Positions 1 through 5,972 of a DNA stretch of 7,847 nucleotides are shown here, piece after piece. The stretch is from Nitrosotalea sp. Its GTDB lineage: Archaea; Halobacteriota; Syntropharchaeia; Alkanophagales; Methanospirareceae. Positions within the stretch are counted from its first letter, which is position 1; every line of letters begins with the position of its first letter. The translations under genes and the position numbers were made by a program. The DNA lies in contig DYFG01000026.1 in NCBI GenBank assembly GCA_020725315.1, positions 1-7,847 on the forward strand, read 5' to 3'. A model generated the notes under the pieces. That model was not told the origin of the DNA and did not search any database. It saw only the letters and a program-made list of their open reading frames with translations.

Positions 1-136
1 ACAGTAAAGACACCATGAAATCCCTTACTGAATATCCCATAATGGTAGATTTGTCGCATAATCACTAAAAAAACTTTAATCCTAACTTTAACCATTCACG
101 TTGGTTCTTTAAAAGAGATCTACTTGTTCCCAATTT
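1..136. other. Intergenic stretch with no recognisable gene
   Basis: This AT-rich stretch lies beyond the end of the transposase remnant. A short open frame at 3-68 is open at the left and ends with TAA; I see no motif in it and cannot call it the end of a gene. The outer end of the insertion sequence should fall somewhere between about 60 and 136, but I could not define a convincing terminal repeat. Confidence 0.4.
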
Positions 137-274
137 TTATGCGAAATTCAATATTGTCAGCCCCTTTATTATGCAGGAGAGATATATATGGCTTTCGGAG
201 ATACTGAAGCTAGAGAGCGGTGTCAGATGGCGCTGGATTTGCTCACCTCTACTAATCACTGTCAGGTTGATATT
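137..274 (-). pseudogene. Out-of-frame C-terminal tail of the transposase
   Basis: Just after the codons for AFK the main frame hits a TGA within four codons. A shift of one base back, at a run of four A's near 274, opens a frame reading NINLTVISRGEQIQRHLTPLSS and going on for about 26 more residues to TAA at 137-139. The part up to HLTPLSS is the expected continuation of IS1634 transposases, so the gene originally ended near 137. The run is not a clear XXXYYYZ slippery site, so a lost base in the A run (mutation or sequencing error) is likelier than programmed frameshifting. Confidence 0.75.
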
Positions 275-1632
275 TTGAAAGCTTCCAACATGGCTTCGGC
301 AGTTGGTCGAGCGGTACTCCTTTTGGGATTGCCGGCATAAAGCCCAGCCAGTTTTTCATCATTAGCCGCCAGGCGACGGCGGACAGTAAACTCAAGCAAG
401 GTCAATACCAGCAAACCGATGGTCAAAAGCCGAATCAATCCGGTAGCACGGTCGTCACTCTGCAAGTACATCGGGGTCAGCGAGAGTGGCTTGCCCTTCA
501 AGCGGCAAAAGGCGCGCTCAATCACATATTCATTGCGGTATGCCAGAACTGCCTGAATGAGGGGAATTTGTTCCTCCGGCTGATTGGTAGCATAAACTCG
601 CCAGCCAAGGCGTCTTTTCGCTCTGTTCACCGCCTCCTCATCAACTTCAACGTTGAGGCGAACTTCTTCTTCAACTATTCCCAATCCTGGTCTTAAGTCC
701 TGCTCCAGAGAGCGAATGACCAATCTCCTTTCTGTCCAATTTATCTCCTTCCCATCCACCACCGCGCTCAGCGGTTCTCTCAGTTCATACCCTTCAGCAA
801 TCTGCTCTTTGGTACCATCTGGTCTCTCCCGGTAAATTGGGATGAGAGCTTGCTCTCCAGACCAAACTGGGTTAAGATAGGCTTCCTGTTCATCATCCGG
901 CAGTTGAACTTTCGACAGAGGACAGAGGTAAAAATCACCACCAGCTTGGGTGAAGGCACGGGTCTGAAGGGCGGCCATCTTAGAGTCGCCAACATAGAGC
1001 AACCCACGCCGTTTCACACCCTCCCTGACCTGGGTAATGGCTGGGATATACAATGGATCATCGGCACTCTTCCCCGGCAGAACTTGAGTTGCCACAGGCA
1101 TCCCCAGCGGGTCCAGAGCGGAAAGCATCACCTTTACTTGTGGCAAGTCCGGCCGATGATCTTTACTGTGCCCAAATTGAAACAGCCCATCTTCCGTTAC
1201 CGACCAGTAGCCGCTAGCGGAGGTACTGTCCAGGCGCACCATGTGTGGATCCAGGTCATATACTCGTATTACGTGTTGGTTCAGCACTGCCTCAAATCCC
1301 AGCCAACGCTGATCATCGCTCAGAGCATCCAAAATCTCTTCCAGGCGATCATCGCTGAAGTCCAGATCCCTTACCTCCTGACCGGTGCAGCCTCTAAGTG
1401 TCTCCAAATGCTTCACCGCCCAATCTTGAACATGGTTCAGTCGGTGGTCACCGAGAGAGAGGATGTGACTCAGCCAGATTACGCTCGTCCAACCGAGGCT
1501 AATCCCATGCCAGTTGCCATGTGTAGGGAAGCATTCATCCAGCATAGGCTGAATGCCCATCCTTTCCATCTGTGCCAACAAGAGAGGAATATCATCCACT
1601 CGTTCGTTTGTTATGGTAAGCTTCTTCTCCAT
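262..1632 (-). CDS. IS1634-type (IS4 superfamily) DDE transposase, shortened and frameshifted
   Basis: The product is a DDE transposase that would cut and join the ends of its own insertion sequence. The start at 1632 is chosen because the protein then begins MEKKLTITNERVDDIPL, typical of the family; an in-frame ATG at 1686 would add 18 unlike residues. Counted from 1632 (456 residues), catalytic candidates are Asp135 (in LDST), Asp216 (in GDSK) and Glu372 (in VIERAFCRLKG). The C-terminal part, with RLGWRVYATNQP, LSLTPMYLQS and AGNPKRSTARPTAEAMLEAF, strongly matches how I remember IS1634 proteins. Two defects show. The stretch between the second Asp and the Glu lacks a long segment around residues 308-330, where full members (about 550-600 residues, from memory) have a charged helical region. 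The frame also breaks after AFK near 274, and the expected tail continues in another frame. It is probably inactive. The gene stands alone with no accessory gene. Confidence 0.88.
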   Translation of the reverse strand: MEKKLTITNERVDDIPLLLAQMERMGIQPMLDECFPTHGNWHGISLGWTSVIWLSHILSLGDHRLNHVQDWAVKHLETLRGCTGQEVRDLDFSDDRLEEILDALSDDQRWLGFEAVLNQHVIRVYDLDPHMVRLDSTSASGYWSVTEDGLFQFGHSKDHRPDLPQVKVMLSALDPLGMPVATQVLPGKSADDPLYIPAITQVREGVKRRGLLYVGDSKMAALQTRAFTQAGGDFYLCPLSKVQLPDDEQEAYLNPVWSGEQALIPIYRERPDGTKEQIAEGYELREPLSAVVDGKEINWTERRLVIRSLEQDLRPGLGIVEEEVRLNVEVDEEAVNRAKRRLGWRVYATNQPEEQIPLIQAVLAYRNEYVIERAFCRLKGKPLSLTPMYLQSDDRATGLIRLLTIGLLVLTLLEFTVRRRLAANDEKLAGLYAGNPKRSTARPTAEAMLEAFKIST

Positions 1633-1725
1633 AGTACTAAAGAACACCACAATTTTTAAAATCTTGCTATAATTTGAGCGAAACATGAGCTTTATGTTTT
1701 GGACATTTGAATTTTGGTATTTGGT

Positions 1726-1863
1726 TAAGCCCTTACAGGGTAAACCCTTACAGGGTTTTCGGGGTCAACGGGGCAGAGCCCCGTTATGCGGGGTCGTGGG
1801 GCAGAGCCCCACATGTTCAGGATTTCGGATTTAGTGTTTGGGATTTTGCAGCTAAACAATTAC
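1726..1863. repeat. GC-rich double-hairpin repeat, copy 1 (expanded)
   Basis: This copy has four hairpin modules in a row. They are aagccct-like half-sites (1727-1740), aaaccct/agggttt around tac (1742-1758), aacggggc/gccccgtt around aga (1767-1785), and gtggggc/gccccac around aga (1796-1812). An AT-rich flank follows. Bases 1789-1863 match 5203-5277 over 75 bases with one mismatch (c at 1817 versus t at 5231). Copies 2 and 3 have a single pair of hairpins, so this copy seems to carry an internal duplication with compensating changes that keep the stems paired. Confidence 0.85.
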
Positions 1864-1872
1864 GATAAAATA

Positions 1873-2281
1873 TTTAACCCCCTCCATAACCCAACTTATA
1901 GTATACAAACCTAAACGGGTCTTTTGCGTATTTACAGTCATTCTTTTCTCGGATAATAAAAGTACATTCTAAAAATCCATAAAATCTAATTCTAACCGAA
2001 ATATAGCCGAAAAATTTATATTGGGGTCTGCACAAATCTTTTCTGGTGAAAAAAATGGATACGCCGTTGGTTTTACCGATTTTTGAGCAGATTCAGTGAA
2101 GAACAGTTTGTTGGGTTTGTTTCCGGAGTTTTGAGTTCAAACTCACCTTAGCCATAGAATATCCTTCTTTGAAGCCAGTCGCTTTTCTGCTTCTCTAGTA
2201 GGCGTGATTGTATCGCTCGGCTTTAACCCAAAGGAGGAATTACAGAGGATTGCTGAACGGTAGCTGGTGGAGGGGGTTAAA
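1873..2281. repeat. 409-bp segment bounded by a perfect 14-bp inverted repeat
   Basis: Bases 1873-1886 (tttaaccccctcca) are the exact reverse complement of 2268-2281 (tggagggggttaaa). The right end lies six bases from the thiL stop codon. The interior is AT-rich and has no intact gene. The arrangement resembles a small non-autonomous mobile element, but no target-site duplication is evident: the flanking bases do not match clearly. Alternatively the two ends are remnants of the same coding or ribosome-binding sequence in opposite orientations. Confidence 0.45.
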
Positions 2282-2287
2282 AGGTTT

Positions 2288-3301
2288 TTAGAAATGCTGG
2301 TAGCCTTTCAGTTCTATCATTTCCTTCTCTTCTCCACATTTAAAATAGATTCCTTCTTCCGGGGACACTATTTTACCGATAATGCTCATTTTTACTTCTT
2401 TTTTCTGCCTGTTCATCAGGTCTTCATTTTTTAGCGCTCGTTGATCAATCGTGAAGAGTAACTCGTAATCGCCACCGTAATAAAACGCAAGCTCTCTGCG
2501 TTCATGCTGTGATAACTCTAACCCACCTCCGCGCCTTATCTCCTCGCTCAGAATTGGTATGTCATTCTCATACAGTTCCGCACCGATGTTGCTCCTCTTT
2601 GCAATCTCCGCTATTGAAAGAGCGAGCCCATCACTTATATCAATCATTGCGGTTGCCACGCCTGAGTTCGCGATGAGGATACCTTCCTTCACCCTCGGCA
2701 CTGGCTGAAAGAGCGCTCTTTTCGTTACTGCTTCGACACGATCAGGCACCTTCATCTCTCCTTTTATCACCTTCACGGCGAGCGCAGCGTTACCGAGCGA
2801 ACCGGTCACACATAGCAGGTCTCCAACTTTAGCACCTAATCTCCTGATGGGATTATCTGCGAACCCGATACAGGTCCCGGTTAAGATAAGCTCTTTGCTC
2901 CTCGTTATCCCTCCACCAACTACTACCGTGTTATAGGAGGAGGCGCATTTCTCGATTCCCGCTACGAGTTCGTCCACAAATGGGGTCTCGGTCTGTGCCG
3001 GGATGCCCATTGCAATGGTAAACGCAAAGGGGTGTGCGCCCATCGCTGCGATATCACTCAAATTCACCGCAACGATGCTCCACCCCATCTGGAAGGGTGA
3101 AATGCCGGCAGGGAAATGAGTTGATTCTTGCAGCGTATCAGTGGTTACTATGAGATATTTATATCCTGCTTTCGCCTTTTCTATATCGATAACAGCGCAA
3201 TCGTCCTCGCCAGCTCCTATCGGTACGATTTGTTTGTCAACATGAAATTCCTTCACTATCCGTTCTATTAACCCGATCTCGCCGAGGTCTTCTATTTTCA
3301 C
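2288..3301 (-). CDS. thiL: Thiamine-monophosphate kinase
   Basis: ThiL phosphorylates thiamine monophosphate with ATP to give thiamine diphosphate, the last step of cofactor synthesis, in the cytosol. The 337-residue length is normal. Family motifs occur in order: GAGEDDCAV (29-37), TTD with a following HF (53-63), VNLSDIAAMGA (79-89), DISDGL (221-226) and GGDYELLF (276-283); this is the PurM/AIR synthase-like fold with an N-terminal metal/ATP-binding half and a C-terminal half. One oddity is that the motif usually written GGDT reads GGGIT at 129-133, losing an Asp normally counted among the metal ligands. The start is GTG at 3301, directly preceded in frame by TAA after one codon, so no longer form is possible. 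No good Shine-Dalgarno sequence precedes it, and a TATA-like box about 31-43 bases upstream suggests a very short leader. It diverges from the gene at 3380. Confidence 0.95.
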   Translation of the reverse strand: MKIEDLGEIGLIERIVKEFHVDKQIVPIGAGEDDCAVIDIEKAKAGYKYLIVTTDTLQESTHFPAGISPFQMGWSIVAVNLSDIAAMGAHPFAFTIAMGIPAQTETPFVDELVAGIEKCASSYNTVVVGGGITRSKELILTGTCIGFADNPIRRLGAKVGDLLCVTGSLGNAALAVKVIKGEMKVPDRVEAVTKRALFQPVPRVKEGILIANSGVATAMIDISDGLALSIAEIAKRSNIGAELYENDIPILSEEIRRGGGLELSQHERRELAFYYGGDYELLFTIDQRALKNEDLMNRQKKEVKMSIIGKIVSPEEGIYFKCGEEKEMIELKGYQHF

Positions 3302-3331
3302 TTCTTACTTATCTTTTAAGTAGAACCCTCC

Positions 3332-3344
3332 CTATAGTTATAAC
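3332..3344. promoter_or_regulatory. Shared TATA-like box between thiL and the divergent gene
   Basis: The gap between the two divergent starts contains ctatagttataac, which reads as a TATA-like sequence on both strands (nearly palindromic). It sits about 31-43 bases from the thiL GTG and 36-48 bases from the ATG at 3380, so initiation about 25 bases downstream on each side would give short leaders. This is inferred from spacing and base composition only. Confidence 0.4.
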
Positions 3345-3379
3345 TCAAGAATGATTAACCATATGAGTAAAACAGGGAG

Positions 3380-3838
3380 ATGATTCCTTTAGACAGCAAC
3401 GAGATGCTGCTCGTGCATGGAAATACCGGTACCTTAGCGGTGGTTAAAGTAGGCAAACAACGGCAGTTCTTTGTTGATAATCCTGATGGTGAGATTGTAC
3501 TGGCGATGGGGCCTGAGGAGTTACTCGTCGCCTCGGGGTTTGGCACTGATGAACAAATAACGAATGGGTTACGGTGTGTGCTCTATATGATTAGAGAGGT
3601 AAACTCGCCACTGATTGTGCTGCCAAAAAATCATCCCGCATTGGCTCGGCTCAAAATTGTGGTATCAGCAGGCAAGAGAATCGTGTTGAGCTGTGATATT
3701 ACACCGGGCACGCATCCCGAGCAGCATTTACTCTGTGGCATGGAAGAATTCAGTGGTGCTGAAATTCTGGGTGTAGAAGATGGCGTGGAGTTAAAGGGGC
3801 TGGAGAGCGCGAAGTTTGAGAAAAAACACTTTTTATAA
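3380..3838 (+). CDS. Conserved-looking archaeal protein of unknown function with a Cys/His cluster
   Basis: I do not recognise this 152-residue protein with certainty. It appears soluble: there is no signal peptide or membrane helix, beta-rich segments fill the N-terminal half (residues 9-42), and an alpha/beta part follows. The striking part is residues 105-119, CDITPGTHPEQHLLC, which gives spacing C-x6-H-x3-H-x2-C and could bind a metal; an additional Cys66 is present. The sequence looks well kept and shows no decay. The start at ATG 3380 overlaps the TGA of a possible 10-codon leader frame (3351-3383), and the purine-rich gggag abuts the ATG, so the exact start is uncertain; Met9 is a possible alternative. 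The last residues (KKHFL) are encoded by the aacactttt motif also seen after proB and in the end of proA, so the natural tail may end a few residues earlier. It is divergent from thiL. Confidence 0.8.
   Translation: MIPLDSNEMLLVHGNTGTLAVVKVGKQRQFFVDNPDGEIVLAMGPEELLVASGFGTDEQITNGLRCVLYMIREVNSPLIVLPKNHPALARLKIVVSAGKRIVLSCDITPGTHPEQHLLCGMEEFSGAEILGVEDGVELKGLESAKFEKKHFL
3825..3837 (+). terminator. T-rich 3' end motif of the unknown gene
   Basis: The gene ends within aacactttttata, whose first ten bases are identical to those at the 3' ends of proB and proA. A run of five T's on the coding strand fits archaeal intrinsic termination. It has no strong stem of its own; a larger inverted repeat starts at 3855. 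Confidence 0.4.
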
Positions 3839-3854
3839 AGAGAACGGCTTTAAG

Positions 3855-3943
3855 CAACAAACTTTAGGAAAGTTTGATCAAAACGCTTCGCGGAACTGAT
3901 AAGTTCTTTGGTCAAAGAGCTTTCTTTTAAAGAAAGTTTGTTG
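3855..3943. repeat. 89-bp imperfect inverted repeat upstream of proB
   Basis: The ends caacaaacttt (3855-3865) and aaagtttgttg (3933-3943) are perfect 11-bp inverted repeats. Inside them, tttgatcaaa (3872-3881) partly pairs with ctttggtcaaag (3906-3917), and gaact/agttc (3893-3897 and 3902-3906) forms the tip hairpin. One arm has an extra stretch, so the pairing is imperfect. It could be a small mobile repeat or a structured RNA or terminator between the two plus-strand genes. It has no coding content. Confidence 0.55.
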
Positions 3944-3944
3944 A

Positions 3945-3953
3945 TAATTATAA
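3945..3953 (+). promoter_or_regulatory. TATA-like box for proB
   Basis: taattataa just after the inverted repeat resembles an archaeal TATA box. Initiation about 25 bases downstream would fall near 3972-3980. This is after the ATG at 3969 and about 30 bases before the ATG at 4011, supporting the later start for proB. Confidence 0.35.
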
Positions 3954-4000
3954 GAGGCTGGGCTGGATATGACAGGTGAAGCGGCAGTGAACTCTAAAGA

Positions 4001-4006
4001 AAGGAG
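4001..4006 (+). promoter_or_regulatory. Ribosome binding site that decides the proB start
   Basis: aaggag lies four bases before the ATG at 4011. The upstream in-frame ATG at 3969 has only a weak purine stretch before it. Confidence 0.6.
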
Positions 4007-4010
4007 AGAG

Positions 4011-5120
4011 ATGGATCTCTCGAAAGCGAAAAGAATCGTCATAAAGGTTGGCACCAGCAACCTCACTGATAAGAACTACCGGCTTGAGCCTCGGAAAGTT
4101 GAAAAACTCGCTAAAGAGATAATCGAATTGAAAGATAAGGGTAAAGAAGTCATTCTCGTGACATCAGGCGCTATCGGTGCCGGCATTGGCAAGCTTGACC
4201 TCAAGCAGCGACCCCGGGACATCAAGGTATTACAGGCTACAGCAGCCGTTGGTCAGAATATCCTGATGAGCACGTATGATCAATACTTTACCACGTACGA
4301 GCAGACCATTGCACAGGTCTTATTAACACATGAGGACTTCTTTGACCGCCAGCGGTATCTCAACTTGAGGAATACCTTGAGTATCCTCCTTAAGTCCGGT
4401 GTAATCCCCATAATCAACGAGAACGACACGGTAGCCGTGGACGAAATAAAAGTGGGTGATAACGATAATTTATCCGCTCTGGTAGCAAGCAATCTCGGTG
4501 CTGATTTACTTATTATGCTCACCGACACCGATGGCCTGTTCACGTATGACCCGAAAAGGAGCAAGAACGCTGCACTGATTTCGGTTGTGGACGAGATAAC
4601 CCCTGAGATTGAGCGTATTGCAGAAACAAGAGGGAAAACGGGCGTGGGCGGTATGAAGACGAAAATTCAAGCTGCTAAAGTCACTATGAAGGCAGGCATT
4701 CCTCTGGTCATCGCAAACGGTGGTGAAGAGAATATCATTATGCGGATCATAGAAGGAGAGCCGCTTGGAACACTCTTCATGCCGAAGAAGAAAAAGATGT
4801 ACAGTAGAGAGCACTGGATTCTCTTCGTATCCCAGCCAAAGGGCAGAATTAAAGTGGACGAGGGTGCAAAAACAGCACTGATCAAAAATAGCGGTAGTTT
4901 GCTTCCTTCTGGAATCATCGGTGTTGAAAAGGAGTTTAAAAGTGGCGACACGATAAGCATTGTCGATGCGAACGGTGTGGAATTTGCTAAAGGCATCTCA
5001 AACTACTCGAGCAGTGATATCGAAAAGATTAAAGGCATGCAATCGAAAGAGATCGAACACGTTTTGGGTCGGAAAGATTATGCTGAAGTAGTGTATAGAG
5101 GCAATCTGGTGTTGCTATAA
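4011..5120 (+). CDS. proB: Glutamate 5-kinase (gamma-glutamyl kinase)
   Basis: ProB uses ATP to phosphorylate the gamma-carboxylate of glutamate, the first and usually proline-inhibited step of proline synthesis, in the cytosol. From ATG 4011 the protein has 369 residues, matching the usual 360-370. An in-frame ATG at 3969 would add 14 residues without family character and lies before the likely transcription start. An amino-acid-kinase domain fills about 7-258: KVGTSNLT with Lys12, LVTSGAIGAGIGKL (49-62), QATAAVGQN (75-83), NENDTVAVDE (136-145), VGDNDNLSA (148-156), TDTDGLFTYDP (171-181) and GVGGMKTK with Lys216 (211-218). A PUA domain follows from about 278 to 355, as in most ProB. All key residues I can check are present. 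proA lies downstream but 852 bp away, interrupted by a repeat and a pseudogene. The stop is followed at once by a T-rich terminator-like motif, so read-through into proA is doubtful. Confidence 0.96.
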   Translation: MDLSKAKRIVIKVGTSNLTDKNYRLEPRKVEKLAKEIIELKDKGKEVILVTSGAIGAGIGKLDLKQRPRDIKVLQATAAVGQNILMSTYDQYFTTYEQTIAQVLLTHEDFFDRQRYLNLRNTLSILLKSGVIPIINENDTVAVDEIKVGDNDNLSALVASNLGADLLIMLTDTDGLFTYDPKRSKNAALISVVDEITPEIERIAETRGKTGVGGMKTKIQAAKVTMKAGIPLVIANGGEENIIMRIIEGEPLGTLFMPKKKKMYSREHWILFVSQPKGRIKVDEGAKTALIKNSGSLLPSGIIGVEKEFKSGDTISIVDANGVEFAKGISNYSSSDIEKIKGMQSKEIEHVLGRKDYAEVVYRGNLVLL

Positions 5121-5123
5121 AGC

Positions 5124-5139
5124 AACACTTTTTCTTTTG
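5124..5139 (+). terminator. T-rich terminator-like motif after proB
   Basis: aacactttttcttttg begins four bases after the proB stop. Its first fifteen bases are identical to 7306-7320 at the end of proA. Runs of five and four T's on the coding strand fit archaeal termination. The hairpin repeat lies about 45 bases downstream. Confidence 0.5.
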
Positions 5140-5183
5140 TATTTGTATAGCTCTTTGGAAATACTAAATCCTAAGCACCAAAT

Positions 5184-5277
5184 TAAGCCCTTACAGGGCT
5201 TACGGGGTCGTGGGGCAGAGCCCCACATGTTTAGGATTTCGGATTTAGTGTTTGGGATTTTGCAGCTAAACAATTAC
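5184..5277. repeat. GC-rich double-hairpin repeat, copy 2, with AT-rich flank
   Basis: The first hairpin is taagccct/agggctta around tac (5184-5202). The second is gtggggc/gccccac around aga (5210-5226). The AT-rich flank to 5277 matches copy 1. In this copy the flanks also pair: aaatcctaagcaccaaat (5166-5183) matches the reverse complement of the stretch near 5240-5259 at about 15 of 18 bases. The whole unit could therefore fold as one long hairpin, as small mobile repeats do. Confidence 0.85.
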
Positions 5278-5389
5278 AAATCACTATTTTCTGATTTTAA
5301 TGCCTATTGCGAATTTTCAAGTTCAATCTCTTCTATGAGGTTTCGTTTTCTCAACTTCTCAGGCATGAGCATACAAATGCCCAAAAGAA

Positions 5390-5925
5390 ATGAAAGGTAA
5401 AAAAGATGAAGGATTAGATCCAAAATTTAACAAAAAAATTGTATTATTAATAGCTTTCTTTATTTTATGTAGGAACAGCTTTTGTTCAAAGCGATCTAGA
5501 CGGTGATGGAATTCCAGATTCAGAAGACCCAGAAACAATTGTTTCAACAAATAAAACTTTAGAAGCAGGAGAATATACTTTTAACCTTAACTCCGTCAAG
5601 TCATAGGGAACATATAATTTCTAACTGTCCTATAAAGTCAGATCTTAGCATTTAACGAAAGGATAAAGCCAAAAAGGTTTTTATTAATTAGGTATTGTTG
5701 ATGCTATCTTAGATGAAACAAAAACACCAAGAACTTTATTGACAAGTGTTTCCGTGCTTGCAGGAAGTTCTGAGGATATTACGTTGGAATTTACGCCACC
5801 AGAAGACTTTTCACTCATGGAGGATACGACATACAATTTCAATGTACAAGCAACGTGCATCCATACTGCTGCTGAGCCCAGCACACACCCAAACGGATAC
5901 CCCAGGTGGAGTGGCCGGGGCTTAA
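5390..5925 (+). pseudogene. Decayed secreted protein gene with a calcium-binding repeat motif
   Basis: Pieces of one secreted protein can be read in several frames. The first piece, from ATG 5390, starts MKGKKDEGLDPKFNKK and continues into a hydrophobic run (IVLLIAFFIL), a signal-peptide layout. After a frameshift near 5465 comes VGTAFVQSDLDGDGIPDSEDPE, in which DLDGDGIPDSEDP is a thrombospondin type 3-like calcium-binding motif. That frame runs to TAG at 5604-5606. Stops follow up to about 5685. A third piece (about 5690-5870) has SSEDITLEFTPPEDFSLMEDTTYNFNVQAT, resembling the beta-sandwich (NEW3/CARDB-like) domains of surface proteins. A last shift gives TDTPGGVAGA and TAA at 5923-5925. The multiple breaks mean it makes no intact product. 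Its base composition is more AT-rich than proB and proA, and it sits between them. Confidence 0.7.
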
Positions 5926-5934
5926 CTATTTAAC
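5926..5934 (+). promoter_or_regulatory. Possible TATA-like box for proA
   Basis: actatttaa lies about 40 bases before the proA ATG. Initiation about 25 bases downstream would give a short leader that still includes the ribosome binding site. The match to a TATA box is weak and inferred. Confidence 0.25.
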
Positions 5935-5955
5935 CAAGCACAACCATGGTCTTTT

Positions 5956-5962
5956 AGGAGGT
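5956..5962 (+). promoter_or_regulatory. Strong ribosome binding site of proA
   Basis: aggaggt is followed by a 10-base A/T spacer and the ATG at 5973. It is the best Shine-Dalgarno match in the window and supports independent translation of proA. A second in-frame ATG at 5979 is at a less suitable distance. Confidence 0.7.
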
Positions 5963-5972
5963 TTTATAAAAA

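Larger units (their letters stand above)
1687..2287. other. Non-coding region of about 600 bp between transposase and thiL
   Basis: There is no intact gene here. The left part holds the hairpin repeat and its AT-rich flank (1726-1863). The right part is the segment bounded by inverted repeats (1873-2281). Inside the latter, short frames look protein-like but are broken: one on plus at about 2175-2264 contains GFNPKEELQRIAER followed by TAG, and one on minus contains FGLKPSDTITPTREAEKRLA. They may be gene remnants; I cannot assign them to a family. Confidence 0.5.

Noticed and set aside
188..340. 50-residue plus-strand frame preceded by aggagag
   Set aside because: It overlaps the transposase C-terminal coding region on the other strand, which explains the sequence; the product shows no domain. 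The ribosome-site match is likely chance.
95..1655. Terminal inverted repeats of the insertion sequence (gttggttcttta near 104-115 against gtggtgttcttta near 1637-1649)
   Set aside because: The match needs a gap and is short, and no target duplication was found, so the element ends are left undefined.
850..1659. Long plus-strand open frame of 269 residues
   Set aside because: It lies entirely antisense to the transposase, has no recognisable motif or domain and no good ribosome binding site; the opposite frame clearly matches a known family.
1726..1863. CRISPR array from repeated GC-rich units
   Set aside because: The units are self-paired hairpins directly abutting, with no regular unique spacers and no cas genes.
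2125..2150. Small palindrome tgagttcaaactca as an operator
   Set aside because: It is a single short hairpin in a non-coding stretch, not placed near a promoter of any gene here.
3969..4010. Longer proB starting at ATG 3969
   Set aside because: The extra 14 residues have no family character, the ribosome site is weak, and the TATA-like box would start transcription after this ATG. ATG 4011 has a clear site and gives the normal length.
5137..5400. 87-residue plus-strand frame after proB
   Set aside because: It runs through the hairpin repeat and the AT-rich flank and has no coding character.
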